Positions 1 to 9,202 of a stretch of DNA of 64,000 bases are shown here, piece by piece. The DNA is from CAVYPR01 sp963770505 (GTDB lineage: Bacteria; Actinomycetota; Acidimicrobiia; Acidimicrobiales; RAAP-2). Numbering within the stretch: the stretch's first letter is position 1; each line of letters opens with the position of its first letter. Where the stretch lies: assembly GCA_963770505.1 (NCBI GenBank), contig CAVYPR010000006.1, positions 620,001-684,000 of the forward strand. The letters run 5' to 3'. Made by a program: the position numbers and the translations under genes. Under the pieces are notes generated by a model. The model made no database searches. It was not told where the DNA came from and worked only from the letters and a program-made list of their open reading frames with translations.

Positions 1-1473
1 CCCTGGGGATTGTCGTGTCCCGCAGCCGGGCCAGCAGCGCGGCCGTGGCCGTCGACTGGGGACTCGTCGTGGGGTAGAGCTCGGCGACAGCCACCTTGTT
101 GTCGGGGCTGATGGCCGGCTCGCTGCCGCCGGCCACCCCGTCCAGGCGGGACAGCCGGTGGACCACTTGGCCGAAGGCCCGTTCCTCTGCCGGCGAGTGG
201 ACCGCCGCCACCAGCTCGAAGGGGCCGTTGAACCCCGGGCCGAACCCCTGGGCCAGCAGGTCGTAGGCCTGGCGGGTGGTGCTCCCGGCCTGGTCCGTCC
301 CGGCGTCGTCGAGCCCCAGATGGATGCCGAACAATGGCAGCACGAGCAGGACGATGAGTCCCGTGGCCAGGGCTGCAGGAAGCACCGGGCGGCGCTGGAT
401 GCCCTCCGCCCATCGGCGCCAACCGCCGGTGACCGCCTCGGCCACCGGCCCTGTCTTCTCCAGGGCGGCACGCTGGCGCCGGCTGAGCACCTTGGTGCCC
501 ATGAACCCCAAGAGCGCAGGGAGAAGCGTCAGCGAGGCGAGCATGGTCAGGGCCACGGTGATGGCCGCCGAGAGGGCGATGCCGTAGAGGAAGGAGATCC
601 CGAGGAGGAACTGGCCGAGGAGGGCGATGCAGACCGTGATGCCGGCGAAGAAGACGGCACGGCCCGACGTGTCAACGGCGTTGACCGAGGCGTCTGCCAC
701 GCTGCGGCCGCCCTTCAGGCCGGTGCGGTGGCGGGTCACGATGAAGAGCGCGTAGTCCACTCCCACCCCCAATCCCAGCAGGACGCCGAGGATCGGGGCG
801 AAGGAGGCGACGGCGAAGCCATGGCTGATCAAGCCGGTAATGAAGTAGCCGATGGCGATGGCCGTGAGCGCGGTGATCAGGGGAAGGAACGCCGCGAAGA
901 GCGCGCCGAAGGCGATCCCCAGGACCGCCAGCGCCAGCACGATGCCAAGCACGGTGCTTCCCGATTCACTCTGCCCCTCGGCGTTCTCGATGTCCTGCCC
1001 GCCGAGCGCGACCTGCAGGCCGCGTCCCCCGCCTCCTGGGCCACCTTCATGACCTTCGCCACCGAGGCGATCGGCAGGTCGACCGACCGCTTGTCAAAGG
1101 TCACTGTGGCGAAGGCCACGGTGCCGTTCCGGCTCATCTGACCGGGTACCTCGTACGGGCTGCTCACCGACCGGACATGGGGCAGACGGGCGACTTCGTC
1201 GAGCATGCTGCGGATGCGGGCGACGAACGCCGGGCTCCGGAGCGTTCCCTCTGTCGCGTGCAAGACAATCTGGTCGGACGCCGTGGCGGCGCTCGAAAAG
1301 TCGGCCTGCACCAGGCTGAGCGCCTCTGACGACTGCGTGTTGTGCAGCTGGAACCGTGTCGAGAAGGCGTTGCCGACCCCGCGGTCGACGGCGAAGATCC
1401 CCACCAGCGCCACCAACCACAGGGCAAGGACGACCCGGCGGCGACGAAAGCACCATCCGCCAAGAGCTCGCAT
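1..1473 (-). CDS. MMPL/RND-family membrane transporter, 5' part, frameshifted
   Basis: This is the N-terminal third or so of an MMPL-type exporter that runs off the left edge. Seen: the N-terminus MRALGGWCFRRRR followed by a hydrophobic segment (VVLALWLVALVGIF), then a long extracytoplasmic loop. Further left the minus strand reads a helix bundle ending GLGVGVDYALFIVTRH, a typical MMPL transmembrane signature. The two parts lie in different frames. A run of five C on the plus strand (1026-1030) would need a sixth to read EAGGRGLQVALGGQD straight through, so one base is missing, either a real lesion or a homopolymer error. I chose the ATG at 1473 because GGAG lies ten bases upstream; an ATG at 1482 is too close to it. 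MMPL proteins export lipids or drugs by proton antiport; the substrate here is unknown. Confidence 0.85.
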
Positions 1474-1938
1474 GTCGACCATTCTCCGGGAACCGGCTCG
1501 ACCGTTCCCGCCTCGGTGCCCGCACATCCGGGCGTTGACTGGCCATTATCCAAGGGATCGGCGGTCCCAGGGAATCAGGAGCGCCCCGGAATACCCAAGC
1601 CCGTCCTCCGAAACCGACCCACATCCGGTTCGGCCGGGCCCTGGACGTCCCCTCACGCGCTTGGCCTGCGCGGTCGGCTCAGGCACGGCCAGCAGGGTGA
1701 GGAGGGGTCTCTGCGGCCACCTGCTCGCCAGGAAGCCGAATGCGCTGGCCAGCGTTTCCAGGCGGCCGACGAGCCCGGTGCTGAAGGCTACAAAGCCATC
1801 ACCATCGGCAAAGCCGGCCGAACGTCGAGCTGACCCCGCACACGCCGCCGCGGAGCTCTTCGCCCAACATGCAACTCTTGAGCACCATCCATTACCGTCC
1901 CTGACCTTGACGCACCACCGCACCGCTGCTTCTCTGAA
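1474..1938. other. intergenic, no supported gene
   Basis: These 465 bases lie between the end of the pilin cassette and the start of the MMPL gene, both on the minus strand. Open frames exist on both strands, but none has recognisable domains or a convincing start. No clear T-tailed terminator hairpin was seen. The MMPL promoter and the cassette terminator presumably lie here. Confidence 0.5.
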
Positions 1939-3948
1939 TCAGGGGTGCGGCGCTCCGAATGTCGGGGCAATGGTTGTGACGTAGATGGGCGACGAAGATA
2001 TCGCCCATGAAGCGGTTGAAGGTGCGAGGTAGTGAGGTGGGGTCACGACAGCGCCCACGCTGTTCCAGTCGTAATCCTTCACATAGCCGCTGGCCGTGCC
2101 GTCAGCGACCACCCCTCTCCATTTCTGGTCAACCGTGCCATAGATCCTCAGAATCCCGTCAGGCTTGCCATTTCCGACACCGTTGTTGCTCGGTTTCCCT
2201 GTGCTGATGTAATCCTCATTATCCACGGCGAAGGAGTGATACAGGGCCAGAATCGCAGCATCGACCGTCAGCACGCTTTTTGTTGTATCTGCTACCGGAT
2301 TACACACGGCAGCCGCGGGCGTACCGAGCTGCGTACTGGTGCAGGCTGTGGCAAGTACCTGCTTCTTTGTCACCGCATACATCTTGCAGGTACCGCTGCA
2401 TGTGTCCTTCGTCGGATGATTGATGACGACGTAGTTCTGGGCGATCAGCCCGAGTGAGTCGTTCGTCGATGACGTGTTGAAATTGCAAGGATGTGTGACC
2501 GTGCTTGTGAACGGAGTTCCGCAATCGAGGTACTTGATTGTCCCGGTGATCACCACGTCGTCGCTGGTGGCAACCGTGAGCTGACCCTCCACCCCGCCAC
2601 TGCTGGGATGGTCGCTCACGAAGGCGTCGCCCTCGCAGTCCGGTTTCGTGGTGTGGGGACCCCACCAGTTGTGGAAGACGGTCCCGGTCGATGGTGTCGT
2701 TCCCCATTGAGCCATCGGTCCGTTGGCGGTGCCCGTCCAGTTGTCGAACGGGTTCGCGCCCGCCGTACACGTTGCCGATGTGGCCACGTAGATCACACCA
2801 TCTCCGTGTGTGAGGTTCGGCACATATCCCGTGTTTGTGGGGATGGGTGTTCCCTTGACCGTGTGTGTCGAAGGACACTTCGGTTTTGTTGCTGATGCTG
2901 TGCGTTGTGCGGTGTCCTTGCTCCATACCGTCATCTTGTCTGTGCCGTCGAATTCGATCGTGGTCGGACCGTAGTAGACGCAGCCGTCAAAGCTCGCGAA
3001 CTGTTCGAGTGTCGAATCCGTCGTGGGAATCGGATGCAGAGATTGTCCGGATTTGTCCCCGGCCATCGCCGTCGCTGTCTGGTTCACCGGCGGCGTCGCC
3101 CCCCGCTCTTGGGCCACGGTTCGGCAGTCCTTTGTAAATGTGTTGGCAGGTGTCTCCATAAAGAGACACTTTGGATCCGCCGTCTGCACCGAGCCTAGCG
3201 TCGGGGTTGTAGATATGTAGATAGAGTCATTCGAGTAAATAGGTCCGTATACCTTTGTCTGGCCGGCGAAGTTCACTTGTGAGCATTTCGGGTGGGTCGC
3301 TGTGGTCGGCGCGCCCTTGTAGTTATTTGCCCAGTCATACGTGCAGTGGGGAGGTGTCGACGTTGTTGTAGACAGGGACGGATCGGTCGCCTCATGTGTG
3401 GTCCAGAAAATGTGGGTCAGGAACCCGTTGACGGCATTGAGATGAATCGTTGATCGGTAGAAGCTCATATGGACTGTTGTATAACCTGCCGCTCCATAGA
3501 TTGTGATCTTCACGAAGAGCACCGGTGTCTTGGTTTTCGGTGTGTGCGTTGGGCACTTGTTCGTGAAGCAGAAACTCGGATTCCCCCACGCGTAGTACTC
3601 GGGAACGACAGGTGTGGGACCGGGGGACGTCGCTGTTGTCCCGCCCACCTTCTTCCATGACAGGAAGTCGCTAGCATCGCACTGTCCGCCGACCTTGGAA
3701 GTGCTGTTGCACGTGAGTTCGTTGGGGTTCTTGTTCGCTTCGCTGACGAACGAATTGATCCCGGCCTCGAGGGCGCGGTAGGCGAAGTGCTCGACCTCGT
3801 CGGAGTGTACGAGGGGATCGTGCTCTATGACTTGCTCGGCCATGAGCGATGCCCCGGCGACGATGGCCACCGTCAGGCCGAGCACGAGCGCCAGTACCGC
3901 CTGACCTGTCTCGGCCATGTTGCGCCGCCTACGGACTCCTCTGCGCAT
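1939..3948 (-). CDS. PilX-like secreted/pilus-associated protein, third gene of minor-pilin cassette
   Basis: A 669-residue protein of unknown function. The N-terminus is a basic stretch (MRRGVRRRRN), then AETGQAVLALVLGLTVAIVA, one hydrophobic helix without the usual Glu at +5. This resembles the PilX_N type of minor pilin start. The remainder has no other membrane segment and is rich in Thr, Ser, Pro, Asn and Cys (repeated CT, CS and CP pairs), as expected for a folded disulfide-containing exoprotein. Its ATG overlaps the TGA of the preceding pilin gene by one base, so the two are translationally coupled. Base composition is visibly lower in G+C than the flanks, with many ACA Thr and AAT/AAG codons. 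No catalytic motif was recognised. A pilus tip or surface-display role is inferred from context. Confidence 0.75.
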   Translation of the reverse strand: MRRGVRRRRNMAETGQAVLALVLGLTVAIVAGASLMAEQVIEHDPLVHSDEVEHFAYRALEAGINSFVSEANKNPNELTCNSTSKVGGQCDASDFLSWKKVGGTTATSPGPTPVVPEYYAWGNPSFCFTNKCPTHTPKTKTPVLFVKITIYGAAGYTTVHMSFYRSTIHLNAVNGFLTHIFWTTHEATDPSLSTTTSTPPHCTYDWANNYKGAPTTATHPKCSQVNFAGQTKVYGPIYSNDSIYISTTPTLGSVQTADPKCLFMETPANTFTKDCRTVAQERGATPPVNQTATAMAGDKSGQSLHPIPTTDSTLEQFASFDGCVYYGPTTIEFDGTDKMTVWSKDTAQRTASATKPKCPSTHTVKGTPIPTNTGYVPNLTHGDGVIYVATSATCTAGANPFDNWTGTANGPMAQWGTTPSTGTVFHNWWGPHTTKPDCEGDAFVSDHPSSGGVEGQLTVATSDDVVITGTIKYLDCGTPFTSTVTHPCNFNTSSTNDSLGLIAQNYVVINHPTKDTCSGTCKMYAVTKKQVLATACTSTQLGTPAAAVCNPVADTTKSVLTVDAAILALYHSFAVDNEDYISTGKPSNNGVGNGKPDGILRIYGTVDQKWRGVVADGTASGYVKDYDWNSVGAVVTPPHYLAPSTASWAISSSPIYVTTIAPTFGAPHP

Positions 3949-4805
3949 CAGCCGACCTCCGGGGAGAACTCTTGCGACGTCGATGAAAGCTGGTAGGTGA
4001 CTGTCTGGCTTTCGAGCTTGCCGACGTTCGTTGTACCGGCCTTGACTTCAAGGTCTACCTTCACGCTGTTGATGTTGGCGGCAGCGCATCGTGTCACGAT
4101 GATCGTCCGACTCGCTGTATGTGGTGTGACTTCTTCAATCGGCTTTGTGCACGTAGCAAAGATTGTTGGTCTGGCTGGCGTTGTAGGCGTGTGGCTGTAG
4201 GGCGCGTTCAAATAATATTTGAAGATCGCCTTCGGCTTGGACGGTGTCAGTGGTGTTCTGAGTTTGTAGTTGTAGACATCGTCGATCGTAAAGAGCGTCG
4301 TCGGTTTGTTTGTTGTCCATTTACAGGTTCCCGTGGCCGGTTGTGTGTGAACACTTGGACACGTATTTGGCACAGGGTTGGTAATGGTGACCGTAAATTT
4401 CACGTGCTTCGATGTGAGGAAGGCCGTAACTCTGACCGGGCCGTATTCTGTCCCCGTGTTGGAATAGAAGGTCAACGATGTTGTGGAGATGATCCACTTT
4501 GTTGACAACCTGTATGTCTTGTACTGGCCAAATGGTGGGATGGGGGCTGAGGTTGTTGGTGTGCCGGCTGTTGCCGGCGACACTGCGGTTCTCAGCAGTC
4601 GTTGGAAGCTGGTTCCAACGGGAATGAGCTGGTTCAACTCGTTGTAGGACGCCTTGTTGTCCTCATCCACCCTCGTGTACGTATTGAAGATGAGCAGTGA
4701 GACGGCGGTCAGAATGCTGGTAATGCCCAATGCAACCATGAGCTCAACGAGGGAGGTCCCTTCATCCCCGCGGTGGTGAAGACGACATTTCGTGATCTTG
4801 GTCAT
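3948..4805 (-). CDS. Prepilin-type protein (PilW-like minor pilin)
   Basis: A 285-residue protein with a class III prepilin signal: a short basic leader ending in GDEG, then TSLVELMVALGITSILTAVS. Cleavage after Gly would leave a mature N-terminus with Glu at position 5 in the hydrophobic helix, the hallmark of prepilin-peptidase substrates. About 240 residues of Thr/Pro-rich globular domain follow, with a few Cys, fitting PilW-like minor pilins. The ATG overlaps the stop of the giant gene (ATGA), and its own stop overlaps the next start (TGATG), so three genes are read as one unit. Minor pilins of this type prime pilus assembly and sit at the tip; that role here is inferred. No pilus motor or prepilin peptidase gene is present in the window. 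Confidence 0.85.
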   Translation of the reverse strand: MTKITKCRLHHRGDEGTSLVELMVALGITSILTAVSLLIFNTYTRVDEDNKASYNELNQLIPVGTSFQRLLRTAVSPATAGTPTTSAPIPPFGQYKTYRLSTKWIISTTSLTFYSNTGTEYGPVRVTAFLTSKHVKFTVTITNPVPNTCPSVHTQPATGTCKWTTNKPTTLFTIDDVYNYKLRTPLTPSKPKAIFKYYLNAPYSHTPTTPARPTIFATCTKPIEEVTPHTASRTIIVTRCAAANINSVKVDLEVKAGTTNVGKLESQTVTYQLSSTSQEFSPEVG

Positions 4806-7800
4806 AGCGTCACCTGATATGACGATGGGAGTAGGGCCGTCGCACTTGTCGTGCTCTCTTCCGATGGGGCGACCTTGAACTTTGTGACCTTGACCGTTGT
4901 ATGTCCGGCAGTGACGGTGAGGGTGTACGTTTCGCCGATCGTGTCGACGGCAATTGTTCCGTCACGACCCGTCGTCCCGAGCAGCAATGTCGCTGCGTCG
5001 CAAGCCGGATATTGTGTGTCTTGGATTTTCGCCGTTACGGTCGCCCCGTTGACTGGTTGTCCGGCAGCATTCACAACTTTGATTCGCACCAGTCCCAGCG
5101 GCAGGTTCTCTGCAGGACCGAACGTTGTGGGCGTCGTGCCGGGAGAAGGATTCGCCGATGGCGCTGTCTGGAAATCGGCTTGGCAGCTTCCGGCCGAGAC
5201 TGAGTACCCTTCGCTTAGCGGATAGAGGGGGCCCATCGAGGTGCAGGGGCCGTGGGAGTTGCCGGTACAGGCGACGAACGATCCCGAGGGCAGGGTGGGA
5301 CTGGCCACGGAGACCGGCAGGTCGGACGCTTCGAGTCCTTCGACCTGGTCTGTGGATGTAACCGGCCTGGTGACATCCCAGGAGAACGCACCTGTGGACT
5401 TCTTCGTTCCTTCGATCACCACGGACCCGGCCTTGGTGGCTCCAGCCGCGACACACACAAGCGTCGAGTTCTTGTAACACGACGCACCGGAAACGAAGGT
5501 GAGGGTCAGCGGTGGGACATTGACGAAGCTGAAGGCTGTCACCTTCGAACCGGTGCCGTTTGGGGTGGTCACCTTCACTGTGACGCGCCCGGGGGCGTGT
5601 GCCGGGGTCTTCACCTTCAGGTCTGTCGGAGTGACGACCTGAATTGTCGTTGCCGGGGCTGTCCCGAAGGTGACGGACGTCGCTGTATTGAGGAACTGTC
5701 CTCCGATCGAGATGACGGTCCCTCCGGTTGTGACTCCCTCATCGGGACTGACGGTCGTTATCGTCGGCACCGGAGTCTCGTACTTGAATGCGGCGGGCTC
5801 TGTGGCGGTGCCTCCGCTCGTCGTCACTGCCACCGTGACGGTCCCCGGTGCATGGGCAGGGGTCTTGACGGTGATCTTCGTCGAGCTGTAGATGCGGAGT
5901 GTCGTCGCAGCAGCCCCTCCGAAGGTGACGGAGTTGGTGCCCTCCAGGTCTGCGCCGCTGATCGTCACCGTGGTGCCGCCATCGGCGGAACCGCTCGTTG
6001 GTGTGAGCGACAAGATCTTCGGGGGCTCGGCGAACGCGAAGTTACGTATCGATGTGCCCTGCCCACCAGTGGTCGTGACCGATATTTTCACCGACCCGGC
6101 TGGGTGGGCGTTCGTCAAGGCCGTGATCTGCGTTGCGCTTGTGACTCGGAAGCTCGCAGCTGTTGTTGTGCCGAACTGGACCTTTGAGGCACCGCCGAAT
6201 CCCGTGCCATTGATGGTGACGGTCGTACCCCCTGCGATAGGCCCTGTGACGGGGGTGAACAATGTGATGGTCGGGGGCGCTACGACCATATAGTTGCCCG
6301 TCGACGTAGCGGTCCCTCCGGCCGTCATCACCTTCACCTTGACTGTGCCGGCTGCGTGAGCCTTGGTGACCGCCTTGATCGTCGTACTGCTTGTGACGGT
6401 GAAGCTGGCTGCGGTTGTTGTACCGAACAACACGGAGATGGCGCTGTAGCCGGTTCCCATGAAGTTCGTCCCGGAGATGGTGACGCTCGTACCGCCATTC
6501 CCCGACCCTGCGGTGGGAGTGAACGAACTGATCGTTGGGGCAGGCGCGAACGTGAAGGAAGCGGTAGATGATCCGGTCCCACCGGGACCAGTGATGGAGA
6601 TCTTGACTGTGCCGGCAGCATGAACTTTGGTCACTGCCGTGATCGTGGTGGGTCCTGTGACCGTGAAACCCGCAGCTGTTGTCGTTCCGAACTTCACTGC
6701 GCTGGCCCCTGTGAATGACGTCCCAAAGATCGTCACCGTGGTGCCGCCGACAAGGGGACCCGCGGTTGGTGCGAAGGTGGTGACGACGGGGGGACCCAGG
6801 AATTTGAAGTATCCGATCGAGGTCGCAGTCCCCCCGGCCGTCGTGACCTTCACCTTCACTGTGGCGGCCACGTGGGCCTTGGTGACGGCCTTGATGGTGG
6901 TCGGGCTTGTGACCGTGAAGCTCTTCGCCGCTGTTGTGCCGAATTTCACGGCGGTGGCCCCGTAGAGGCCGGTGCCGGTGATCGTCACCGTCGTTGTGCC
7001 CGAAGCGGGACCGTACGGGGGAACAAGCGATGTGACGGTCGGCACAGGGGCCACGAACTTGTAGTTGCCCGCCGAGGTGGCCGTCCCTCCGGCCGTCGTG
7101 ACCTTCACCTTCACTGTGCCGGCCACGTGGGGCTTGGTGACGGCCTTGATGGTCGTCGGGCTTGTCACGGTGTAGCTCTTGGCTGTTGTTGTGCCGAACC
7201 TGACCGCCGTGGCCCCGTAGAGGCCGGTGCCGGTGATCGTCACCGTCGTTGTGCCCGAGGTGGTCCCTGTGGCGGGCGTGAACGAGGTGATCGTCGGCAC
7301 TGGAGCCACGAACTTGTAGTTGCCCGTCGACGTGGCGGTTCCCCCGGCCGTCGTGACCTTCACCTTCACTGTGGCGGCCACGTGGGGCTTGGTGACGGCC
7401 TTGATGGTCGTGGAGCTTGTCACGGTGTAACTCTTGGCTGTTGTTGTGCCGAATTTCACGCCGGTGGTCGAGAAATCGATGCCGCTGAACCCGGTCCCGG
7501 TGATCGTCACCGTCGTTGTGCCCGAGGTGGTTCCTGTGGTCGGGGTGAACGAGGTGACGGTGGGCACGGGGGCCTTGAATTTGAAGTCGCTCGTCGCCGT
7601 GGCCGTCCCACCAACCGTGGTGACTTTCACGGTGACTGTGCCCGGCGCGTGGGCCTTGGTAATGGCCTTGATGGTCGTGGAGCTTGTGACGGTGTAGCTC
7701 TTGGCTGTTGTTGTCCCGAACTTCACCGAGGTGGTCGAGAAGCCGGTCCCGCTGAACCCGGTCCCGGTGATCGTCACCGTCGTTGTACCCGAGGTCGGCC

Positions 7801-9202
7801 CTGTGGCGGGGGTGAACGAGGTGATCGTGGGGACGGGGGCCACGAACTTGAAGTCAGAGCCGGCGGTGGCCGTCCCCCCGGCCGTGGTGACTCTTACGAT
7901 CACTGTGCCCGGCGCGTGGGTCTTGGTGACGGCCTTGATGGTCGTCGGGCTTGTGACGGTGAAGCTCTTGGCTGTTGTTGTGCCGAACTTGACCGCCGTG
8001 GCGCCGTAGAGGCCGGTGCCGGTGATCGTCACCGTCGTTGTGCCCGAGGTGGTCCCTGTGGCGGGCGTGAACGAGGTGATCGTCGGCACGGGGGCCACGA
8101 ACTTGTAGTTGCCCGCCGAGGTGGCCGTCCCTCCGGCCGTGGTGACCTTCACCTTCACTGTGGCGGCCACGTGGGGCTTGGTGACGGCCTTGATGGTCGT
8201 CGGGCTTGTGACGGTGAAGCTCTTGGCTGTTGTTGTGCCGAACTTGACCGCCGTGGCGCCGTAGAGGCCGGTGCCGGTGATCGTGACCGTCGTTGTGCCT
8301 GAGGTGGTCCCTGTGGCCGGTGCGAACGAGGTGATCGCGGGGACGGGAGGTACGAACTTGTAGTTGCCCGTCGAGGTGGCCGTTCCGCCCACCGTGGTGA
8401 CTTTCACCTTCACTGTGGCGGCCACGTGGGGCTTGGTCACGGCCTTGATGGTCGTGGAGCTTGTGACCGTGTAGCTCTTGGCTGTTGTTGTGCCGAATTT
8501 CACGGTGGTGGCCGAGAAGCCGACACCGCTGAACCCGGTCCCGGTGATGGTCACCGTCGTTGTGCCCGAGGTGGTCCCTGTGACCGGGGTGAACGAGGTG
8601 ATGGTGGGGACGGGGGCCACGAACTTGAAGTCGGAACTGGCGGTGGCCGTCCCCCCGGCCGTGGTGACCTTGACGGTGACTGTGCCCGGCGCGTGGGGCT
8701 TGGTGACGGCCTTGATGGTCGTCGGGCTTGTGACCGTGAAGCTCTTGGCTGTTGTTGTGCCGAACTTGACCGCCGTGGCGCCGTAGAGGCCGGTGCCGGT
8801 GATGGTGACCGTCGTTGTGCCCGAGGTGGTCCCTGTGGCGGGGGTGAACGAGGTGATCGTGGGGACGGGGGCCACGAACTTGTAGTCCGAGCCGGCGGTG
8901 GCCGTCCCCCCGGCCGTGGTGACCTTGACGGTGACTGTGCCGGCCACGTGGGGCTTGGTGACGGCCTTGATGGTGGTCGGGCTTGTGACGGTGAAGCTCT
9001 TGGCTGTTGTTGTGCCGAACTTGACCGCCGTGGCGCCGTAGAGGCCGGTGCCGGTGATCGTCACCGTCGTTGTGCCCGAGGTGGTCCCTGTGGCGGGGGT
9101 GAACGAGGTGATCGTCGGCACGGGGGCCACGAACTTGTAGTTGCCCGCCGAGGTGGCCGTCCCTCCGGCCGTGGTGACCTTCACCTTCACTGTGGCGGCC
9201 AC
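4802..9202 (-). CDS. C-terminal intact open segment of the giant pilin protein
   Basis: This is 1,466 codons of open frame (the frame stays open to about 9370; the Met at 9202 is only an internal codon). It holds 14 complete IPT/TIG domains. The first nine are near-identical (ITSFTPATGTTSG, then FGTTTAKS, then TTIKAVTKPH). The last five are more diverged (FTGASAVKFGTTTAAG, then GGAAATTL), as if older. After residue 1,130 or so comes a non-repetitive tail with several Cys, then a carboxypeptidase-regulatory-like beta domain (NAAGQPVNGATVTAKIQ, then GTIAVDTIGETYTLTVTAG). It ends TSATALLPSSYQVTL with TGA at 4802-4804, inside the ATGA overlap with the next pilin. IPT domains are immunoglobulin-like folds found in secreted and surface proteins. 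Confidence 0.85.
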   Translation of the reverse strand: MAATVKVKVTTAGGTATSAGNYKFVAPVPTITSFTPATGTTSGTTTVTITGTGLYGATAVKFGTTTAKSFTVTSPTTIKAVTKPHVAGTVTVKVTTAGGTATAGSDYKFVAPVPTITSFTPATGTTSGTTTVTITGTGLYGATAVKFGTTTAKSFTVTSPTTIKAVTKPHAPGTVTVKVTTAGGTATASSDFKFVAPVPTITSFTPVTGTTSGTTTVTITGTGFSGVGFSATTVKFGTTTAKSYTVTSSTTIKAVTKPHVAATVKVKVTTVGGTATSTGNYKFVPPVPAITSFAPATGTTSGTTTVTITGTGLYGATAVKFGTTTAKSFTVTSPTTIKAVTKPHVAATVKVKVTTAGGTATSAGNYKFVAPVPTITSFTPATGTTSGTTTVTITGTGLYGATAVKFGTTTAKSFTVTSPTTIKAVTKTHAPGTVIVRVTTAGGTATAGSDFKFVAPVPTITSFTPATGPTSGTTTVTITGTGFSGTGFSTTSVKFGTTTAKSYTVTSSTTIKAITKAHAPGTVTVKVTTVGGTATATSDFKFKAPVPTVTSFTPTTGTTSGTTTVTITGTGFSGIDFSTTGVKFGTTTAKSYTVTSSTTIKAVTKPHVAATVKVKVTTAGGTATSTGNYKFVAPVPTITSFTPATGTTSGTTTVTITGTGLYGATAVRFGTTTAKSYTVTSPTTIKAVTKPHVAGTVKVKVTTAGGTATSAGNYKFVAPVPTVTSLVPPYGPASGTTTVTITGTGLYGATAVKFGTTAAKSFTVTSPTTIKAVTKAHVAATVKVKVTTAGGTATSIGYFKFLGPPVVTTFAPTAGPLVGGTTVTIFGTSFTGASAVKFGTTTAAGFTVTGPTTITAVTKVHAAGTVKISITGPGGTGSSTASFTFAPAPTISSFTPTAGSGNGGTSVTISGTNFMGTGYSAISVLFGTTTAASFTVTSSTTIKAVTKAHAAGTVKVKVMTAGGTATSTGNYMVVAPPTITLFTPVTGPIAGGTTVTINGTGFGGASKVQFGTTTAASFRVTSATQITALTNAHPAGSVKISVTTTGGQGTSIRNFAFAEPPKILSLTPTSGSADGGTTVTISGADLEGTNSVTFGGAAATTLRIYSSTKITVKTPAHAPGTVTVAVTTSGGTATEPAAFKYETPVPTITTVSPDEGVTTGGTVISIGGQFLNTATSVTFGTAPATTIQVVTPTDLKVKTPAHAPGRVTVKVTTPNGTGSKVTAFSFVNVPPLTLTFVSGASCYKNSTLVCVAAGATKAGSVVIEGTKKSTGAFSWDVTRPVTSTDQVEGLEASDLPVSVASPTLPSGSFVACTGNSHGPCTSMGPLYPLSEGYSVSAGSCQADFQTAPSANPSPGTTPTTFGPAENLPLGLVRIKVVNAAGQPVNGATVTAKIQDTQYPACDAATLLLGTTGRDGTIAVDTIGETYTLTVTAGHTTVKVTKFKVAPSEESTTSATALLPSSYQVTL

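Noticed and set aside
1546..1923. Minus-strand frame of 125 codons before the MMPL gene
   Set aside because: No ribosome site or domain, and composition is like a shadow frame.
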